Below, piece by piece: positions 22,679 through 34,888 of a stretch of DNA of 64,000 nucleotides; the stretch's first letter is position 1, and every line of letters begins with the position of its first letter. The DNA comes from Galbula dea (Eukaryota; Chordata; Aves; Piciformes; Galbulidae). A program made the translations under genes and the position numbers. Under the pieces are notes generated by a model. It saw only the letters and a program-made list of their open reading frames with translations. It was not told the DNA's origin and made no database searches. Where the stretch lies: contig VWZX01002543.1 in assembly GCA_013399015.1 (NCBI GenBank), positions 124,001 to 188,000 on the forward strand. The letters are read 5' to 3'.

Positions 22679-25600
22679 AAATATCTTGATCTCCTAAATT
22701 AAATGCATGTCCTTGTGATGTTTCAGAGTGCTGTTGCACAATTCCTGTCTGCAGTTGCATCTGTTCTTGCTCCTCTGTCTATAGATACTGTTGTTCATCA
22801 GGATTTTTACCTCAGCAGTACAGACAAAGATAGGAGCATTTCTTCACACACTTATCTGTCTGGCTGTGAGCCAGGAAACTCTTTTTAGTTTAGTTTATGA
22901 TTTTTTCCCCCTATGATTTACCATCACAAGAGCACAGAGGAGTGTCTTGCCATCTAGGACAGGAATAATGATGAGTGCTGTTGCATCAGATAAGCCACCT
23001 ACACCTAGGAGTTGTTTTGCTATTGGTAAGTAAGGTACTTCCCTCTCAACAGAATTACCCTTAGAATGAAGGAGAACTTGAGTGTTTCCTGGATTCATTA
23101 TCAAATCCCAGCTATTGCTATAAAGGGATTACTTTTAAACTATCACAAGAGGTTTTATAATGAATAATCAATGTGTGGTTAAAATAAGAGCAATGGGAAC
23201 ATGACAGCTACAGATGTGTTTCAGCTCTAAGTAGCCTATTTGTAAAACTTTGAATTCTTTGATTGCTCTCCTTGGTAAAGCCTTGTTAAGTTGGCTAAAG
23301 GATACTGCATTGTAATCCTTGATGATATTTGGTGAAGTAGAAGAGAGAGTGTAATTGCAGGGATTGTGTAGAGTTCATGACAAAGCACTAAAGCTAAGGT
23401 TTCTGTTCTATTTTCCTGCTGTTACACATAAGATGAGCTTTGAGTACAGTCTCCATTTGGCAGAGATGCAAGAAGAAACACAGATACATTTTCTAACACT
23501 TAAGTGCCATGTTCAATAAATCCTAGCTGCTTCTTGCTTGCAATATAAACCATAGTAAGATGCTATCAGCTGATCCATGCACTCCAGCTGAAGCAGACAC
23601 TTCTATTTTTGGTCTTTTGCACTTTCTGACATAAGGACTTTGATGACATCATTGGTTCAACTTAAACAAATAGTACATGAAACTTAGCCAAAAGGAATGA
23701 ACAGTTGTGTCCCAGCTGTATAAATTGCTAGTCTGAGTTGCAGTTTGCCCTTTATTTAGAAGCATTAGGTATCATTTGTTAGTAGGAGGCTTAGTGATTC
23801 TTCTGAATGTCCTGATAATGCAGTGCTTAGTTTGATGCCTAGTCCCCCAGTCACACAGATGCTGAGCACTTGGACCATATGCTGGCCTCAGTTTATGGGT
23901 GCAGCCTCTAAGTACCTAAATTTGCACTTTGTGTCCTTAGGGGTAAAATTCTGGCATAAAAAATGTCAAGTGGTAAGAAAATAGACTGTTCAAGCCACTG
24001 ATCAAAAAATCTTTTGAGGAGAATGCAGATTTCTTTAGAGAAGAAAGCTGCCATTGAATTCCATGGTCACTTGGGAAGTACATGCAGCTGAGAGGAAAGG
24101 CAGGTCTAGGGCCTGAAAACTAGAAGTGGATGGAGAAGGGGTTCTTCATCTGCATTTTCATTTTTGGCCTGAAGTACAAACTTGCTTGTCACAATGAGGA
24201 GTTTCTTCCTTCTGGAGAAAAAACATATCATAAAAGCTTTCCTTTTAAGTGAGAGCATTGGCAAGGTGTGGTGTGTCTTCCTGGCTGCAGGAAGAACATG
24301 TATGTCTGCAGCCTAGATTTTACCTGCTCTGTCTGGTTGATCCAGAGCACTTGTCAAAGAGAAACTTGACAAACAGACACTGAAAATCTGTTTCCCTATG
24401 ATTTGTAGCTGAAGTTACTGTATCAGGAAAGTATCTCTTCAGTATCTTAACAACATGGTACCACAGTCATGCTGTGTTTGCTGCTCTTTTTGGGTAGCAG
24501 TATGTTAAGCTAGGAAATTAATTGCGTTCAGTGCATGCCGTGGATCTGCAGTCCTGCCACAGTGTGTGTCTGGGTCAAATTGAGCTGTGAGGAGCTGAGG
24601 TATTTGAAACAGATACTCCTCCATTGGTTAGAGAATAAGTTATTATCTATCTGATATACTGAACAGATACAATTTCTACTCTGATCTGTCACCTCTACAG
24701 AAGTTCTATGGCAAGGAGGCTTTTGAGCTCACATGAACAAATGGGGGCAATATTTTGTTCCAAAGGAATTAAATTTATGTCATTTACTTTCCATGTCTTT
24801 GCAGCACCATCCTTCTCCCTTCTCTTCCTTCCTGCTCACCCAAATAACTTTTGAACAGAAGAATAAAGTAGTGAAAGATAATAATGTCTAACAGCTTTCT
24901 CAGAGGTCACCTGTGTGGGAATGGAGGTGAGGGAGACTGTGCCCTCAGTGGAAAAGAGCTGCAAAGTTACTTTAGATTTTACTGGTTATTGGAGAATTTG
25001 TTCTGAGAAGAGGCCTTAGAAATACTTTTACCAGAAGGAAAGATGCAATTGGAGTTGAAGGTCAGCTGAGACACAAGTCTGGGAGAAAACCCAGCTTGTT
25101 AGTTCTCGAAGTTCTTGTTTGATATAACCGTCAGTAATTCGGTCTTCTAGAATAGTTAGTCAAATTCATAACTGCTTCTCCTTATGTCTCAAAGAAAAAC
25201 TCTTAGAATAGTTTCTGAATCCTCAGGGTCATTCATTTCTGATTTACACTTCATGTTTTGGTTGTGTAGCCAAGTCATGCAGAAAGTAGCATTGGGGTAA
25301 TTTCATGATATCTGTCACCTAATTCTATGTATATAATGGATGATAGAACAAGCAATACCCCTTATGTGCAAGCTAGCATCAGTCTTAATTTTCCCCTCTC
25401 CCCAGCCCTAATGAATTTGTGAGTTGTGTTATATTGGATGAGTAAAACAGTGAAGTACCTCCAACAGAATATGACTCCTGAAGTTCTTTTCCACCCTAAA
25501 GGTTGTTAGATGTTTCTCTGCATGACCGTGCCTATGCGTGCATGTATGTGTATAAGCACACCCATTGTCTGGCAGGATACCTTTCTGGCCCAATATGATG

Positions 25601-28600
25601 CTCTTTTAAATGTCTTAATAACTCTCTCTTTATTTCTGCCATGAGTTCCCTTTGTTGTTTATGGTCTGTGGAACACTTAAGTGTGCACATTTTCCTGCTT
25701 TAATCACTATTTTATCCATGCTCTGGTTATGTGAGTACTTCCCTTTCTTCATTACAAGACCTTCAAGTAAACTTCTGTCTGGTACTAGTTTCTATTCTTA
25801 ATTTTCTGTCATGTAACAGAAGCTATATCAAGAAATGATAGGCATGGTTACTTAGAGATCAACAGATCTAGCATTTAAAATGAACATTATTATTGTAGAT
25901 TTGCAGACTGGAAAGCAGATGTACAGAAGCAACTTTTCCACAGTCTCCCAGCATGCTAGTGGTACAATAGGAGATGATTCTCCAATTCCTACTCTGCATG
26001 GACCCCTCTTTCCACAACAGCATCCCTGGTCTGACTCCCAGGCAGCTCAGAGCAGCACACACCAGTGAGAAGAGTGTTTTTCAATTATGCACCTCCAAGA
26101 AGAATCCTCGTAATATAAAGATAGATTTAAGCCATTATCTTTATCTCAGGGTTACAAATAACTCTGCTTCCTGTAACTGTTTAAAATACAATTTAGTCTT
26201 AAAACTAAGCTCTGGGACTTTTCATTTAATTTTATTATCTTTTCTGCTTAAAAAAAGTTAAAGCTGCTCATTTGGTTATATGGGCTGAAGATATAAGAAA
26301 TGAATTTTATTGAAACCTGAATGCCTTGTGGTGGTTTAATGATAGTGTGTTTAAACTGATAAAAGCATCAGTGTCCATATGAGAAAGTGAACAAATCCAA
26401 ACCAACTCTTCCTAAAAACCCTTTGCAGTAAAAGGACACTATACTAACATTTCCATTTTAAAATTACACTTTAAAGGTTCAGTCTGTCAGCAGTCTAGGA
26501 TAATACTTTTAAGTGAATGTAAACATTCTTCTCTCTCTTCAAGTGCCAAATGAGTCCTCTTTCTTTTCTGTTGAGGGAGGCTAAACTGAATGTAATGTTA
26601 GTGAAGCCCTGTCATTATAAAGTGCTGAAGAGAGGACTGAAGTTTTGTTCATGTACCACCTTCAGCTATGCAGTGTTCAAACAGCTTCTCAAGCACTCTC
26701 TCGTTTGTCTTTACACAAAGAAAAAGACCCTGGAGGAAAGCAGAAAATACTCTCAAATGAAAATCAGAAAATACTTTAAAAGAGAGTGTTTTCTTACATA
26801 AAGAGCAGTCCCATGTGGAAAGGGTGTCATTATTGCAAGTACCAGGCTCTGTTTGGCTTAGCTTTGATTTCATCTGTCTGTTGAGGTTATTCCTGATGAT
26901 GTGACATTCTTCTAACAGTAAATAGATCAGCTTCAGTTCCTGACTCAATTGTGATCTTGCTGCTCACATTGGGAGTTGGTAATTTCATGCCAGATCACCA
27001 GTTGGTTTCATTTCTGAAAACTGGGGACCAACAACAGTAGTGGGAATGGCTCTTAAGGGGAAGCCTAGGAATGAGGAACAACCATTACCAGGATTTGGGA
27101 ACAGGAACATAACTAAATACCAGAAAGTGGAGGAGAGGCTGTCTGGATACCAAAGCTGGCATGGAGCTGGAGTGTGAAGCTTTTAAAAGGGCCCTGAAGT
27201 TTGTGGCTCTCTCCAAATTCCATATAGGAGGCGAAGAATGAACGTGTTCAGCTTTGGTGGCACTGTTGAGTTTTTCTTCTTAATCCCTCATAGGAATGGA
27301 ATAGAAAATACAAATGAGATCTATTTTAGGGAAGGTTAAATAGGTGTTATGAAAAGGATTCTGTACTGTTGAGTGCTGTATCAGAAGAGTTTCATGAGTT
27401 AAATAGTAATCCTCTTCAGAAACCTTTTCTGTCAGAAAGAAGCAAATGGATCTGAAGTGTTTACTGTTAAATCCCACATCTAAAATGTAGAATTTCTTAC
27501 CTTTCAAGAGGACTAAATTCCTCACACAGGGTGTACAGACATAGCCTTACGTGCTGACTATTTTGACTCTAAGATCCAAATCCACCTTCCAGAAATGCAG
27601 TCTATATATTTCCTACTGTTGAGTTATTTTAAGGTTTCCCATTGTAAAGGTATGGCAAAGTACATTTCTTCTAATACAGGCTGTCAGAACTTGCCAGTTC
27701 CCAAACACTCGAGTTTCATGTGAAGGAAGCAGGCTGTCTCCCTGCTCCACTGTAGCTGTGGGCAGCAAGACACACTGAACATCTTTGTGTTGGAATAATT
27801 TCCTACAGAATGGGTGGCTGCAGGAACACAGTGCATCACATACTGAGACATTTTCTTGTGTAATCCTTGTATTCTTTACTGAGGCTTTTATTTGGTCTGT
27901 GAGGAGGATAATTTAAAGGGAAAAAAAAAAGGTAGAAGAAGAGCAGGATTTTTGGAGGATGCATTGATTTTTGTTTGCTGGTTTAAAAAGGATAAACCCC
28001 ATATCAAGCTGTGGGAAGGGGAAGGAACAGAGGGAAAAATACCATTTATTTAGGCAGTTTAAGGGATGGGAGAGATCAATGGTAGTGCCCATTAATAAGA
28101 CTGTGGAAGCTAATAAGGAAGCCAGATACTGTTCTCTCAATTTAGTCAAAGGCTAAATATATTTGAAGGGGAAAGCATGAGATTACTAGGAGTGATTTAC
28201 TGGTCCTTTTTTAACCACTCATTTTGTCCTGTTTATAACTGGTTTTGGTAGGAGAGGTGATTCTCCTCCTCCTTCCAGCCCTTTCTGCTTTATGGGAGCA
28301 CAGCTTCCCTGATAATAGCTGCTGCTGATGTAACTGCTTCCGTGCTGGGGCTGTGGTCGGGCTACAAGGACACAGCACTGTTCTCCAGAGTGTGGTGGTG
28401 CTTGCCTTGGCAGAGTCTTGGAGGTGCACCTCGTGGCAGGACATCTCAAACAGCCATAGGTTCTGCCACCAGCAGTTTCTCTGCAGTTCAAGGGCTGAGA
28501 GCTCAGCTTGTTGCCGGAGATTTTCATAAATACTTTGGCTTATTGTTTTTCTCTTTGACACGTGTACTGTGGTGTTATGAAATCTCCTCTAAGTTGTGAG

Positions 28601-31600
28601 TATTTTTATGAAATTGTTTTGTTAATGGGATGTAAGTTTAGATTTAAGCATATTAAGAAAATGGTGCTGTAGATTTTAATAGTTATGAGATATTTTACAT
28701 CTCAAATGTGATTTTTTTTTTTTCCCTACTAAAAACTAAGGTGCTTGTCAAGAATAAATGACAGGTTTTTAGCTACTGATGAAAGAGTTTCATAAAAAAC
28801 CCATAGTTTTCTACATCCATGAATGCAGAGACACTGGCTTTAGGGAGAACAGTTTCATAACTTTATACCCTGCAGTGATCTAGTCCTTCAAGCAGTAAGT
28901 GAATCAAGAAATTAACCTTTTTCTTTTTACTACATAGAACTGGTTTAGCCTGTAATCCTGTGACCTCACTGTCTTCTGCAGTCCTTCCACTTTCCCTGAC
29001 CTGTAACTCTGGAGCCCTTGGCTGACCCCACAGTGTTCAAGAAGGGGCAGAGGGGCTGACAGTAATTTAACTCTTAACAAATAGTGTGAAAATGAGGCAA
29101 TGGTAATACTTGAAAGGCCCCTGCAGCAGGAAAGGCAGTTAGCAGAAGGTCAACAGAGGTAGGGATTGGAGAGTCCTCATAGCACAGCCACACTGGCAAC
29201 CAGGCTTTGCAAGTTCTGATGCTCATGCTGTTCTTTTTTCAGTCAGCTGCTTTTTAATTTGACTTTGTTACTGTTGAGGAGACCACCCCCTGGAGTCTGC
29301 TCCTTAACTTGCCTGAAGAACCCATCCACCCTCCCTTTTAAGCAACTGAATGACTCAGCACTGAACAATTAAAGCTCAGTATTTTGGGCAAATTAAATAT
29401 AAGCATAAAATGTTTACAGCTTCACAAGTGCCTCCAGTTTAGGAAATCATGCTTCATTTCTTTTTAAGTACGTGGCTAAATTTATATGGTCTAGAGGACA
29501 GTGTAAGAAAATAAAATAGATTCTGTAATGGGTATAACCTGACATTATTCAGGCTATGTTTAGCTTACCTGCTATCAATACTGGACTGCTTCCTTCAATA
29601 TAAGGATATCTTCAACCTCTTATGAACAAAAGGAGAAATTCCAGACTTTTCTGCAAATCTGCACTCCTGTGGAACAAATAATAATAATTCAGTACTGCCC
29701 AAGTATTCAGTGAAATCACTTCCAAAAGGAACATTTGCAGAATTGGACCTGAGAGACAGAAAGAATTTTCCATCTTTAGTTCCAGGTCTCATATCTGTCC
29801 CTTGGGTATAATAGGACAGGCTATTATCCCCTTGTTCCTTGTGAAGATTAATGTTCAGACCAGCTGAAAATATTACTGTTCTGCTGGGACCCATCGAGAG
29901 ATCTTCAGACCTGCGTGAACCCAGCTTTAACGTCTTGTCCTAGTTAGGCACAAATGCCTCATTCACCATTATTTTCTCTGTGATGCTGCTGCAAGTGAGG
30001 ATGCCATAGGGCTCTGCCTCATTCCTGATGTCTTCTGTACAGGCTCCATTGCTAGGTGTTAAGATACACAGGGAAAGCACCTGAGCCATTCACTCTTACT
30101 CACGTGAAGCAGAAAAAAATAGCATCACCCTTTAATGAAAATGGAGATTTTCTTTTTTTTTCCCTTTTCTGTATTTTGTAGGGAATGATTTCCCTTAAAA
30201 ATCTGTAATTCTTTCCTTCAGATTTGATGTCTAAAAAATAATGTGACAGAAGGGTAATAAAAATTTACTGGAAAATTAGTTTTAAAGGAAAGATGCCTCT
30301 GGTTTAGGGAGGCATAGATAAAATCTCACCTCTTGTGGTGCTGCACTTGCCTCTCTCTGTTCATCTGCCTATCAGCACCTGCATTGCAATTTTGTGGATT
30401 GTATGAAAAATTGACTATGGTCTGGCCAGCACTTATACAGCTGTGGGATAACAAGCTGAGATCTACTCTAGTTCATTTGTCATCAAGGAGTGCTTGCTGC
30501 ATTTTGAAGTTCTGATCTTCAGCTGGTGCAGAGATCAGAAAGGATAGATCTGGATCTTGACAAAACTGCCTTATGAAGAAAAAAATGCATTTCTTCTACA
30601 CTAGACAAAATTGATGAAGTGTCAAAGCAATATAGCAACGTAGCATCCACACTATACTTAATTGTTTACTTTGCAGCATATAATATACTTAGGTATATAT
30701 GTATCTCAGTGTATAGCATACTTCAGTAGATTATCTGTGTTACTACAATAGCTTTATTATATACCTCAAACATTTTAAATTAGAATAGGCTTTTGAAGGG
30801 TAGGAAGTCATGAAAGGCTGCAGAAGCTGAAAAGGTATCAGTGAAGTGAGAAGGTGATAAGAGGAAGCTATGTTCAAATAAGATACAACATCTAACATGT
30901 AATTGTCATAGAAATATCTTGGGTATATCCATGCTTTCAGAGGAAGGGAGATTTATTCCTGTCTTCAGAGCTTTTAAATCTTGATTACTGTTGCCTTCCT
31001 TTTTCCTTCAGGGGAAGTCTTTTTCAGGGTTCATCCAGTGCTACTGGTTGTTGTCAGTGGTCCCTTTCACCTACTCACCTCTCTTGAGACTTGGACAACT
31101 TTGTTTGCAAGGCTAAAAACTGAGTCCATGTGGAAGAAAGTCCTTTGAGTTGTCTATCTGGAGTCCTACCCATACCCTGGGGAGAGATTTCCGTATCGGA
31201 GACAAGGAGCACAGTTGTCCAAAGAATGGGCATCCTTTGCTGTCAGTTGCAGTCCTGGCTTCACTCTCAATCTGCTTCACTCTCAGGTTACTGCACCTTC
31301 AAAATTACAGCACAGGAGAGAAGGAAGAAATAGATTTCTGAATTTCCAGCACAGTCTGTCTTTATGCTTCCCTTCTCCTTTTAACTGCACTGCTGTTTTG
31401 GCAGCAACTACTACAGCTGTTTAAAGAGGTGCTAATGTGTAAGTGTATCATTTAAAGATGACTGAATCCCACCTTCGACTCTTCCTAAATTGAAGCTTGA
31501 GAGCCTTTAAAGATGCTGTGAAATACATTTAAGTTAGGTTATAGATAGTCTAAGAGTACCCTCTCCACTGTGCCTGCAGTGACCTAAGCTGTTCTTTGTA

Positions 31601-32869
31601 GTTACTTAGGATTTTGTATCTTTTTTTTCAGGAAATGAATGCCACTGAGTGAAAACAAATTGTGTAAGGGGACTGATGACAGGACATTTGAGTGAAGAAG
31701 CATGGACATTTCAACTCGAGTACAGTGTGCTAGTCAAATGCTACCTGCTGGGCTGATTAGCAGTAACAATGTAATTCTGTAGCCTGTGTTATATAGGAAA
31801 TCATAGTAGAAAAATGAATGGCCTTTCCTCTCTGTAGAATGGGAATATATAGATGTCCTCTGCTTGGTTATTCACTTTGTCTTAGGTTCTGGAATAACCA
31901 GGAGTTGTGTATGTGCTTTCATGGCACATCCATTTTCTTAAGTGCTTGGCAGAGCTAGAGGAGCAGTGATTGCAGGGAAGCAACTGATTGTTTTGTTTGT
32001 GATTTTTGTTTGGGCTTTGTTTTTTTAATGGAAGGGATAGCTTTAGGATGAAAAAAGCTCTCAAGGTTTTTGTTGGACTTAGCTTCTGTGTATTAAACAA
32101 GTGTGTATGGCTAGACCTTCAAATAGAGGCTCTAGAAGTCCTGCAATGTCTGGATGCCTGTCACTGCTGTCAGACTATCCAGTGAAAGACAGGACTGGAA
32201 CTGTCACTGAAATGCAGGATTTTAGCTTTTCTTTCTGCCTGCTCCTCTCATACCCCAGATGGATTTGACTGCCTCCCTGTCACATACTTGTGGTTTTCCA
32301 TTTCACTATCCACACAAACCCTAAATAATAGCTGTATTCCCTTTTTGGGTAACTTTAATAGCCTTCTCCCAACATGCCACAACCCCAAACCTCTGATATC
32401 TGAATGTCTTTTCTACTTCATGCTAGACTGGTTTTATCTTTTTACTTTTTAGGGAACCAAGCTACACAATCACTGTGCTGTTGCTATTGAATAAGGAGTA
32501 GGACTTCAAGATCACTTCTGCCATACTTAAAAATACAGAAGTGGGGTTTTTTCTTCAACTCTGGCAGTCTCTGTCACAAAAAGCTGCAGTCACTGAGCAC
32601 TTCCTTGTTTGAGATAGATCCTGTACTTCACAACAAGTACACATGAGTGAATAACAGCAGGATTTCTCTGACATACTGACTTTTACATAGGAAAGAAGAC
32701 ACATTCAGAATGTTGCTGCATCATTTTAGTTACAAGTCAGAGGGAACTTTGTGTTGCCTTCATTCTTGGCTCTTAAACTATAGAAAGCATCAAAGCTGAA
32801 ACAAACAAGTTCATGTATGGTGAGATGTATATACCAAGAAACTATACCTTAGTTGCTCAGCATTTTGAA
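22679..32869. other. Intronic stretch, no recognised gene or repeat family
   Basis: About 10 kb of AT-rich intron. Only simple sequence is evident (T run 28712-28723; A run 27919-27930). A locally GC-richer patch at about 28250-28520 carries ORFs on both strands but nothing recognisable. No CR1 or LTR landmarks were seen. Confidence 0.55.
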
Positions 32870-33026
32870 GAATCACAGAATGTTAGGAGTTGGAAGTGAC
32901 CTGGAAAGATCATCTAGTCCAACCCCCCTGCCACAGCAGGATTCCCTAGACCAGGTCACACAAAAGCGTGTCCAGATGGGTTTTGAATGTGTCCAGAGAA
33001 GGAGACTCCACAGCCTCTCTGGGCAG
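32870..33026 (-). mobile_element. CR1 3' end fragment, same tail subfamily as the SINEs
   Basis: Antisense CR1 3' end of 157 bases: AATCACAGAATGTTAGGAGT, then CCCCCCTGCCACAGCAGGAT followed by TCCCTAGACCAGGTCACACA, ending inside the last codons of ORF2 at CAGCCTCTCTGGGCAG. The tail block CTGCCACAGCAGGATTCCCT is the reverse complement of the sequence found at both SINE junctions, so this is a copy of the partner CR1 subfamily. Confidence 0.9.
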
Positions 33027-34741
33027 AAGACTAGGCTAGACTAAGCTTCAGTCCCATTGCTCACAAGAAAAACAACATGCACGTGGATCCTGACCCTTTC
33101 CATAAGCCACCCTGGCTTCACTGTGGTTTCAGCTTAATGAAGCAGGTATTCCCCCTGGCCTTTGTTGAGGTGGAGGACACTTTTTCTGTTAGTTGTTTGG
33201 TAGAGAACTGATGTTGGTGGGTCTTTTCAGTAGTATGACTTTCAGAGAGTTGAAAGTCCTCACCAGATAAACCAAAGCAGTTTGTTTCTACACTGGAATC
33301 ACTAAAAAGGAAGGTGTGTTACGGCTTGGCTGGGAACACATGCTTTTTACCTTTTGCTGGTTTGTCTCCTGTTTAAGGGTTGTTGTTGGTACCATTCATA
33401 TTATGTTGGTCTTTGTGATCTGTACAGAAAGCACACACTGTCTCCAGTACAAGAATAGCTTTTTTTTTCAGTGTTTGCTGTTAATATAATGTGTTATATT
33501 GATCCATTCTGGCTTCTCAAGTATTTTCCTGATGGTAATGAGAAAGATGGTATAATTCTTTACCAAAAGAAAAAGAGCTTAATTTTCATGCAAACCAATA
33601 TTCAACAGAATCATACAGCTCTAGGCCTGGTAATAAAAAGAGAAGCTGATGCTATTAATACATCATTCCAGATACACAGAGCACCATTATGTGGCTCCTG
33701 GGTTGAGTAAAGCTTCATATAATCGTAGTGGCCACAGACTTCAGCACTATAAAGTTGGAAACTTCACCAGATGGCCATTGTCAAGGAAGCTCCTGAAGAC
33801 TCTAGAGCTTCAGTGTGTTAGGGCTCTAGGTAGGACTAACTCAGTGGTAGCTTTTTAAAATACAGTTACTGACTGTAACCGATCGACATTATGGAAGTAA
33901 TGGTAGTAATACTTTGCACTCAGTGACCTTTAATCTGAGGACCCAAAAGCTCTTAAGCAAGGATTATAAATACTCCCTTTATTCTTATAAGAAATAAGGT
34001 TTACAGAGTTGTGATGAGTGTGGGAGAACTGAGCAGCAGTGTCAGCAGCAGTCTGACACTGTGGCCGATGGCAAGCAGTCAGGCAGTGCTCTCTGCAAGA
34101 CTGTGGCCTGGGACAGGAGAGCACTTCTGTCCCTGACAGCTGGGGGATGGTGTCCCATTTGCTTTGGGTGGAACCTCCTACTTCAGTAATACTTCTACTC
34201 AATATTTGAGTAGAGTCAGCCTGTGAGTGGGATTGCTTGTATGTTAAAATGCTGTGTGGCAGGTATGAGAATGACATGTAATAGCCCTAACCTGTCATTT
34301 CTTTTATTCGCTCTGTAAACTGTGAGGATAATACTGACCTGATGTTAAGATCTGGGGCTGCTAAGGCTCAGATACACCACACTTAGCTCAGGAGCTTTGG
34401 TGTGAAGTGATGTATCTGAGGCTCTATGTATTTGGGGCAGACAGATAAGTACCTGTTAAGGCTGGCCTGTATTTTAATTGGAACAGCTATGTCGATTTTA
34501 AAAGCACCACATGTTGGTCATGAATGTACCGAGCTTTAATACTCAGCCTCCAGAATCACACAGAATGGTATTAATTGGTAATAGGAGTAAATAACTGCAT
34601 TTGACATTTGCTTTTGTGTAGTCAGTAGTTTGAGGTTTGGGGTTTTTTGTGTTGATGCTCCCCCTAGACCCCAAAGTTATGGTTTTCAGTGTCTAGAGAT
34701 CATGTGTGAAAGTTTCCTTGGTGACTGTTTTTATCTTTTAG
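33027..34741. other. Intronic sequence before the second exon
   Basis: No repeat family was recognised. It includes a perfect 9-bp hairpin at 34037-34061 and the acceptor TTTTAG at 34736-34741. Confidence 0.55.
34037..34061. other. Short perfect hairpin
   Basis: CAGTGTCAG (34037-34045) pairs perfectly with CTGACACTG (34053-34061) around the 7-base loop CAGCAGT. The stem is too short for a typical microRNA precursor; it is probably chance or a protein-binding palindrome. Confidence 0.5.
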
Positions 34742-34888
34742 GTTGATGTGATTGTGACTTTGGGTGGACTTGGAGGACGCTTTGACCAAATAATGGCATC
34801 AGTGGAAACGCTTTTTCATGCAACAAATATTACTCCTTTTCCAGTGATAGTTATCCAGGAGTGCTCACTGATTTACCTGCTGCAACCT
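34742..34888 (+). CDS. TPK1: Thiamin pyrophosphokinase 1, internal exon (147 bp)
   Basis: This exon encodes 49 residues that follow directly on the previous exon: VDVIVTLGGLGGRFDQIMAS, then VETLFHATNITPFPVIVIQ, ending IYLLQP. They match about residues 119-167 of human TPK1. The GGLGGRFDQ loop, a hallmark of thiamin pyrophosphokinases at the catalytic site, is intact (human has GGLAGRFDQ). A Cys occupies a position where human has Glu, shortly before the SLIYLLQP end. Both boundaries are phase 0: acceptor TTTTAG just before 34742, donor GTAAGT from 34889. The next expected segment (Gly-Lys-His-Arg and the C-terminal thiamin-binding half) was not seen before 64000. Confidence 0.96.

Larger units (their letters stand above)
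21496..34741 (+). other. TPK1: TPK1 intron between the two visible exons
   Basis: A 13.2-kb GT-AG intron, phase 0, from donor GTAAAG at 21496 to acceptor TTTTAG at 34736-34741. It holds the tRNA-derived SINE at 22528 and a CR1 tail at 32870. No extra TPK1 coding segment is needed, because the flanking exons encode contiguous protein. Confidence 0.93.
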
